Below are positions 58,961-64,000 of a stretch of 64,000 nt of DNA, in pieces. The stretch is from Branchiostoma floridae. Its lineage: Eukaryota > Chordata > Leptocardii > Amphioxiformes > Branchiostomatidae. The stretch covers positions 4,683,141-4,747,140 of the forward strand of contig NC_049989.1 of the NCBI RefSeq assembly GCF_000003815.2, written 5' to 3'. The translations under genes and the position numbers were made by a program. A model generated the notes under the pieces. That model was not told where the DNA came from. It worked only from the letters and a program-made list of their open reading frames with translations, and made no database searches. How positions within the stretch are numbered: position 1 is the first letter of the stretch; every line of letters starts with the position of its first letter.

Positions 58961-60452
58961 TTTTTCATTGCTTAAGGACTTTTCTTGATATGAATTCTAC
59001 ACAGCAACCAATCGAAGAAGGATCACTGCTTACATTTGTAGTCATATGACATATGTTTTGCCAATGTTTGTTTTAAGCTAGTAAATACTGTACCAAATTG
59101 TTTTAGAGCTATGCAAGGCACAGTGTGTGCAACACAAAAAAATAGTATACATATAATGGTTCATATTAAACATGAATTGAATGATTGAAATTTTCTTGTG
59201 TGAGTCAAGCCCAACTTGTTGCAAGCACAAATTGTTGCAAAATTGTCTGACTGCACATTCATAGTGCACAACATTTTGCAAGTGTACAAGTTGTTGCAAC
59301 TTCTATCTTCACATATAAGCCGTAAAGATTCTTGTTGCCAGTTGCCTATCAAAACTACATACTTACATACAAGCATACATACTTACCTAGACTGTATTAA
59401 GATTATGTAGACAAATATAATAATGACATTCCTATTGGACAAGGAGGCCCACAAAAACGACAATTCAACACAGCAATATTTTATGCTGAATTTAATATGT
59501 AGAAAATAATTTATGGTTCAAGTTGTTTATGATAATAAATATGCTAACAAAGAGAATGCAGCCACAATAACTAAAAAGCCATGATATAATATATTTAATC
59601 TTATGTACCAGGTGTATCATCAAATGACATCAAGATGTTAAAGGAAGTAAAGAGCAAGTTGATGTATTTGCAATGTTTCTTGTTGTCTATCTTTATACAT
59701 TTATATATGGACTTTGACCCAAGACCTATATGGTGGCACCAAGAGGTTAGGTTGAGAAAAATGCAGTTTTTGAAATTATAAATGCACCAAAAATGGAAGC
59801 AAATGTACCATAGTTTTACAATCTCTTGCAATGATAATGGTATAAGGACGTAACTATTGCAAGCGTGCAAAAAAAATGCGAACATTATTAACAAGAACGC
59901 TGCAACCAATGTTACATGGCCCTGTGAAACAGGAGAAAACATCCCTGTGGCCTGCACAGTTCACATACACAGTGGCCAGTCAACATTGAAATAAAATGCA
60001 TTTATAGTTGCAATACTGGAAACAAATTCGGAACAAGTGTGATGTTTGGGGGATAGTACATGATACTTGTAGGTACAAAATCTTAAAATGCCATGTAAGA
60101 CATCATGATTCTATGGGATTTCTTTACAAACATGTCAAATAACATGATAAATAGTAAACAGTACTGAAGTTATGTTTTCCGATGAATTTTTTCACCAAAA
60201 TATGATCGCTATGAAACTTCAAGTGAACCCAGTTACATTTCGTGAACATATTTTCACTACTTGTAGGTATGAACAGGGAAATACAACCAACTGTTCTATA
60301 TGCAAAATCACCATTTTTTTTCTTATGACTCACATTCACTCATTTTTGCCATCATCAACTTTTTTTACATCTTATCATAGCTAACTATTTTCACATAAGT
60401 TCTATCTGAGACAACATGACAACCTTAAAAACATATACATTAAGTCGACACA
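58961..60452. other. TMEM120/RHO convergent intergenic region and UTRs
   Basis: AT-rich 3' flanks of the two convergent genes. No exon or RNA seen. Confidence 0.5.
59534..59539 (+). terminator. Candidate TMEM120 poly(A) signal
   Basis: AATAAA lies about 0.9 kb after the TMEM120 stop, beyond the repeat-rich UTR. Another candidate lies near 59991. No transcript support. Confidence 0.3.
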
Positions 60453-62042
60453 TTAAAGTAAGGTACAGTTGATTTTTCTGTGTCTTCTGGTCTGTACATT
60501 TGCTGCTGTCTTCGCTGCCGTCAGGAACACGTGATCTAAGTTCTCGCCATATCTCGCGGAGCATTCCATGTAACCACGTGCCCTGATCCTCTTCGCCAAG
60601 GCCATTCCCTGTAAAACACAAAAAAAAACAGCGGCGTTAGAAATATCTAAACCTCGTACATGATAGCAATTCTAACACACTATAATATGCTTATAAGTTC
60701 GCGGGGATTTACTAGTACTTTCGCGTTAGCGGGAAAATTGAGTGTTCGCGGTGGTTTTAAGTTCGCGGTACCGGCAAAGACTGCATGCAGTCTCATACTA
60801 CATGTATAATGGAAAAATGTTTGCGGTGGTTTTGAGTTCGCGGTGAAGTGGTCACTGGGAAAACCACGAACATATAACCACTGCCAACATTTCTGCATTT
60901 ACATTATACTTCAAGCTGGGACTACCCCAAGCAAAGGAAGGAGATGGCATTTGAAATCACTCTTTCGTGGAAGGCGTTTCAGCACCTGGTAAACAATCTT
61001 TAAACTCCCGTTAAAACGACTTTACGACGACTCTTGAAAATTGAACGAGCCATTTTTACGATGAAATGCTTCCCTTCCATTTTATCCGCACGTGTCTTAA
61101 TAAGCTTGTTCTCGAAGTACAGACGAATGTATAAAACGCCTAATTCCATGCCCAATTCTAACGTATTCATTAACGGTTCTTCTTGTTAATCTGATCAGAT
61201 AGCGCGTTTGTGAGACGAGCGATGCCTCGTCACTGTCACATCACTGAGCGGTAAAACTCGTCTCACAAGTCACCGACACTCATAGTAAAGTCACACTCGC
61301 GCTGCGAACTGACATTGTGCATGGCTAACAAAGCCGAAAATATGTTTGGGCGGTAACAGTTGGCTGTTTAGGTTGATAGTCAACGTAAAGGAATGCGTTA
61401 ACTTGCAACAAAGGGCATTAAGATAGACGACCGATTACAATGGGCAAGGTTACAAAAATAGAAAATCTGATGACACGTCATGAACGACAGACGACCAGAG
61501 GCGTCATGACTCCTGACTATGCAGTTGTGGTAACATCAGAGGTTAAAGGTTACGCCAGTATAACAGTAGAGTTCGTCAAGCGTTGATGTGTCAAAAACAC
61601 CCATATGAGTAACAAAAACAAGTCGTTATGGTGCTATCTCACTGCGCTTGGGACACCGGTGCGGCACTGCAGCGGGGTTCGTTCACTGCGGCCCTGTTGT
61701 GTTATTTTCGCGATTTTTATAATTTGGACATTGGGTAATGCGTAAGTGTATGACTTTATAGAAGACAACAAAATACACAAGACGTAAGAAAATTCGTTGT
61801 TTATCTCTGAAATTCGTTGAGTGATCTTTCTAACCCCGCAGTGCTGCACCCGTGCCCCAGTGCAGTGAGATACCACTTTTATGCTACCACACAGGCCTCC
61901 GTCTTACCTGTTCGTACGACACCGGCTCCTGCCCTCTGTACGCCAGCTGTTGTAACGTGTTTCTGTCGTTCCGTAGGTCGGATTTACAGGCGATGAGGAA
62001 GATGGGGAGGCCTTTACAGAAGTGTCGGATCTCAGGGGCCCA
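60453..62042 (-). CDS. RHOF: RHOF/RHOD-type Rho GTPase, last two exons
   Basis: RhoF (Rif) and RhoD are membrane-anchored Rho GTPases that drive filopodia and act in endosome movement. Exons 62042-61908 and 60608-60453 join in phase 0. The first encodes WAPEIRHFCKGLPIFLIACK then SDLRND and the Rho insert region ending EPVSYEQ. The second encodes GMALAKRIRARGYMECSARY then GENLDHVF, a basic tail RRHRK and a CTLL CAAX box, which by its final Leu predicts geranylgeranylation. The nucleotide-binding G4 motif is CKSD, like the CKTD of RHOD and RHOF rather than the TxxD or NKxD of other Rho proteins, and the G5 CSA is intact. The P-loop, switch I and switch II exons are not seen up to 64000, so the gene runs off the right edge. 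It is convergent with TMEM120, as in human. RHOF and RHOD cannot be separated; a single ancestor is likely. Confidence 0.9.
60690..60900. repeat. TTCGCGGTGGTTTTAAGTTCGCGG repeat element
   Basis: The motif ttcgcggtggttttaagttc occurs at about 60750 and, as tttgcggtggttttgagttc, at about 60820. Partial copies lie on either side, including an inverted copy (aaaaccacgaac). It lies in the RHO last intron close to the final exon. Confidence 0.6.
61629..61875. mobile_element. TIR element in last intron of the RHO gene
   Basis: Left arm ggtgctatctcactgcgctt, gggacaccggtgcggcactg, cagcggggtt is mirrored at the right by aaccccgcagtgctgcaccc, gtgccccagtgcagtgagat, acc. It ends 32 bp from the splice donor of the exon at 61908-62042. 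Confidence 0.8.
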
Positions 62043-64000
62043 CTGGGGGGACACAAATGACATGTGTTAGACTTTGGAAATATTTGTATATTTGCCAAGA
62101 AGGTTATGTTTTATTTTCGGTATCTCTTTCCAATGTTATTATCATTATGATCATCATGAAAATAAACATCACCATCATTGTCATCACCGTGATTGTTCGT
62201 AATCGTCATATACGTTATAAAAACTGTAATTGTATCTTTAAACTGTATTTGAAGTTTGATCACACGTAATCGGCATACGTTATGAAGACATGTTTTTGTA
62301 GCTGAAGTTTGATTCACCCCGTTACTGGAATCTAAGTAACAACGTGATCGGATGGGGATATGGGACAGTTCATGAACCGACAAAAACATTTTATATTCAC
62401 AGGCCAGCTGCTGCAGTAGCACAAAGAAAGGCCTAGCAGATGTTGAAGTCGAAAACGATCTGGAGACAGTCAGGATACAGAAAAGGCTGTTCGTCAGCTA
62501 TTGTTTGGGACAAACAGTTTGAAGCAATTTTGTGCTGCCATTGATAAAAGCGGGAGACCAGCTGTTACAAGATTCCAGTTGTAACCCATAGCAACAACGA
62601 TTTGGTCGCCGAATGTTTACCTGCAAAATTTCTCATGGAAAACACAATGGTTGTCACGATTTGTAACTGTTAGCAGCATCGGAACACACGTTCAGACTTG
62701 TCCTTTTGGAAATGATCACTTTCTCCTGTATGCGGCCCTGGGGGGAAGACGAAATACCGCCTTCATAATTGCAGGTTATGGGGCCGTTTGTACGGGGTCT
62801 GGACACAATTTAGCGCTGCTAGATTCCAGGCTTGGACAGTCTTTTCACTATGGGAGAAGGACGGACAAATAGCCCTGGTAGAAAATAAGAGTCTTTACCG
62901 ATTTTACAGTTTTGTAATTATTAGTAAGCGGCATTCCGTACATGCCAAATATAGGACCACGCCTTCAATTTGTCCCTCATTTTACTGAGAAAAACAATGT
63001 TTCTACTTTCTAATAAGTATAACCTTGAAACGAGACTTCTTTGACAAGAATGTCTGAGATGCACTGTTCTTCTCTGTCAACGCAACATACTTAGCCTCCG
63101 AAATTCACCAAAGTGCCTCAGGGATACATTATATAAATGGAGAAATGTCAGTCTTCAGTCCTTTTGACCCTCATTGTCTTTCACATAGCGTGAGAACATT
63201 TCAGACGAACTACAAATTCTGCAAAGTTCTCCTACTTTTTGAGTCGTAAATGTGACATTGAACTAGATTTATAGACAGTATCAGCATAACAGAGATTCTA
63301 TCCAAACGGTACCCGGAAATGAGCCCACATGTGGTGTAAAATTTGCAGCCATTTTGCCCTTGTGGAGTGACCTTCAAATTCCAGAGGATATAGTTGTTTT
63401 GGCCTTTAAAGATTAGTTCAATATCCCGGAGCAGGTGAGGTAGTGTGCGCTGTCAAGCTCGAATCAACGTTTGGGAGAATCAAAAGAACTCCACTCTGCA
63501 TCAATAACTTTCTGGAGAAATTTTCTTAAAAAGTCATATAGTTGCTTATATTGACCATAAGAACATAATGATATTGCCGTCTATCTTAATGTTTTGCTAT
63601 CTGCGCGTCGTTTGTTTTAGTTCCTCGTGGAGAGTTTACCCAAGAAATTCTTCTCTCCGTATGGTTTCTGCCATGGTTCCTACAGTCGAACTTTACTCTT
63701 CAATCTTCATTGTCAGTGCAAATCGACTTACAGGGACTCAATTTAATGTAAATAAAATTTGACCCACTCTACTATATTATCATGTTATAACGGAATGATC
63801 AAATGTAATTCCCAAAATCTAGATTCGGCGCAGATTTGTGGATATTTCCTTCCGTCCTAAACTTCGCCACCCCAACAGAAGGTTTGTATTGAAATGTGCG
63901 CCGTTTTCTTTCTGATGAAGGGCCGCAAGGTCAAAGTCAACTACTCGACTGAATCGGACTCCTCCCTTTTCCAATTAGTCGCGTCCACCTCTACAGATAA
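62043..64000. other. Intron of the RHO gene up to the window edge
   Basis: The P-loop, switch and DTAGQE-encoding exons of the GTPase were searched for on the minus strand and not found. They should lie beyond 64000. Nothing else recognised. Confidence 0.5.

Noticed and set aside
58484-58975. 163-codon plus-strand frame
   Set aside because: It overlaps the last TMEM120 exon in another frame and then runs through the 3' UTR repeat.

Overview
This window looks like nuclear DNA of an invertebrate chordate, most likely an amphioxus (Branchiostoma). The genes are split by many introns with standard GT-AG junctions. Their products resemble vertebrate proteins closely but appear as single pre-duplication versions, and the non-coding DNA is full of short inverted-repeat transposons, minisatellites and a truncated non-LTR retrotransposon. 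The species assignment is an inference; the gene identities rest on exon translations read from the sequence.

Five genes are recognised, from left to right. KDM2 (JmjC/F-box histone lysine demethylase, minus strand) is represented by three exons at 42812-42674, 40872-40794 and 7457-7285; its first coding exon was not found and its 3' part lies beyond the left edge. ORAI (CRAC calcium channel, plus strand) has exons at 44806-45006, 45709-45749 and 46124-46586. MORN3 (minus strand) has five exons from 50994 to 48498 and is complete. TMEM120 (plus strand) has eleven exons from 51650 to 58653 and is complete. A RHOF/RHOD-type Rho GTPase (minus strand) has its last two exons at 62042-61908 and 60608-60453; its 5' exons lie beyond the right edge. 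From memory, the order and orientation match human 12q24.31 (KDM2B, ORAI1, MORN3, TMEM120B, RHOF).

The genes form divergent pairs (KDM2/ORAI, and MORN3/TMEM120 only 655 bp apart) and convergent pairs (ORAI/MORN3, TMEM120/RHO). The MORN3/TMEM120 gap carries a near-consensus RFX X-box. The KDM2/ORAI gap carries a perfect CRE and an octamer beside a CpG-containing stretch.

The left 33 kb is intronic or downstream KDM2 territory with almost no coding content. It is built from at least seven families of small terminal-inverted-repeat elements, several with perfect 8-10 bp target-site duplications, together with tandem arrays of about 55, 100, 130, 150 and 155 bp. From 33.7 to 36.3 kb a 51-bp minisatellite is interrupted by a 5'-truncated reverse-transcriptase element and then flips orientation. 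I found no rRNA, ordinary tRNA or CRISPR array.
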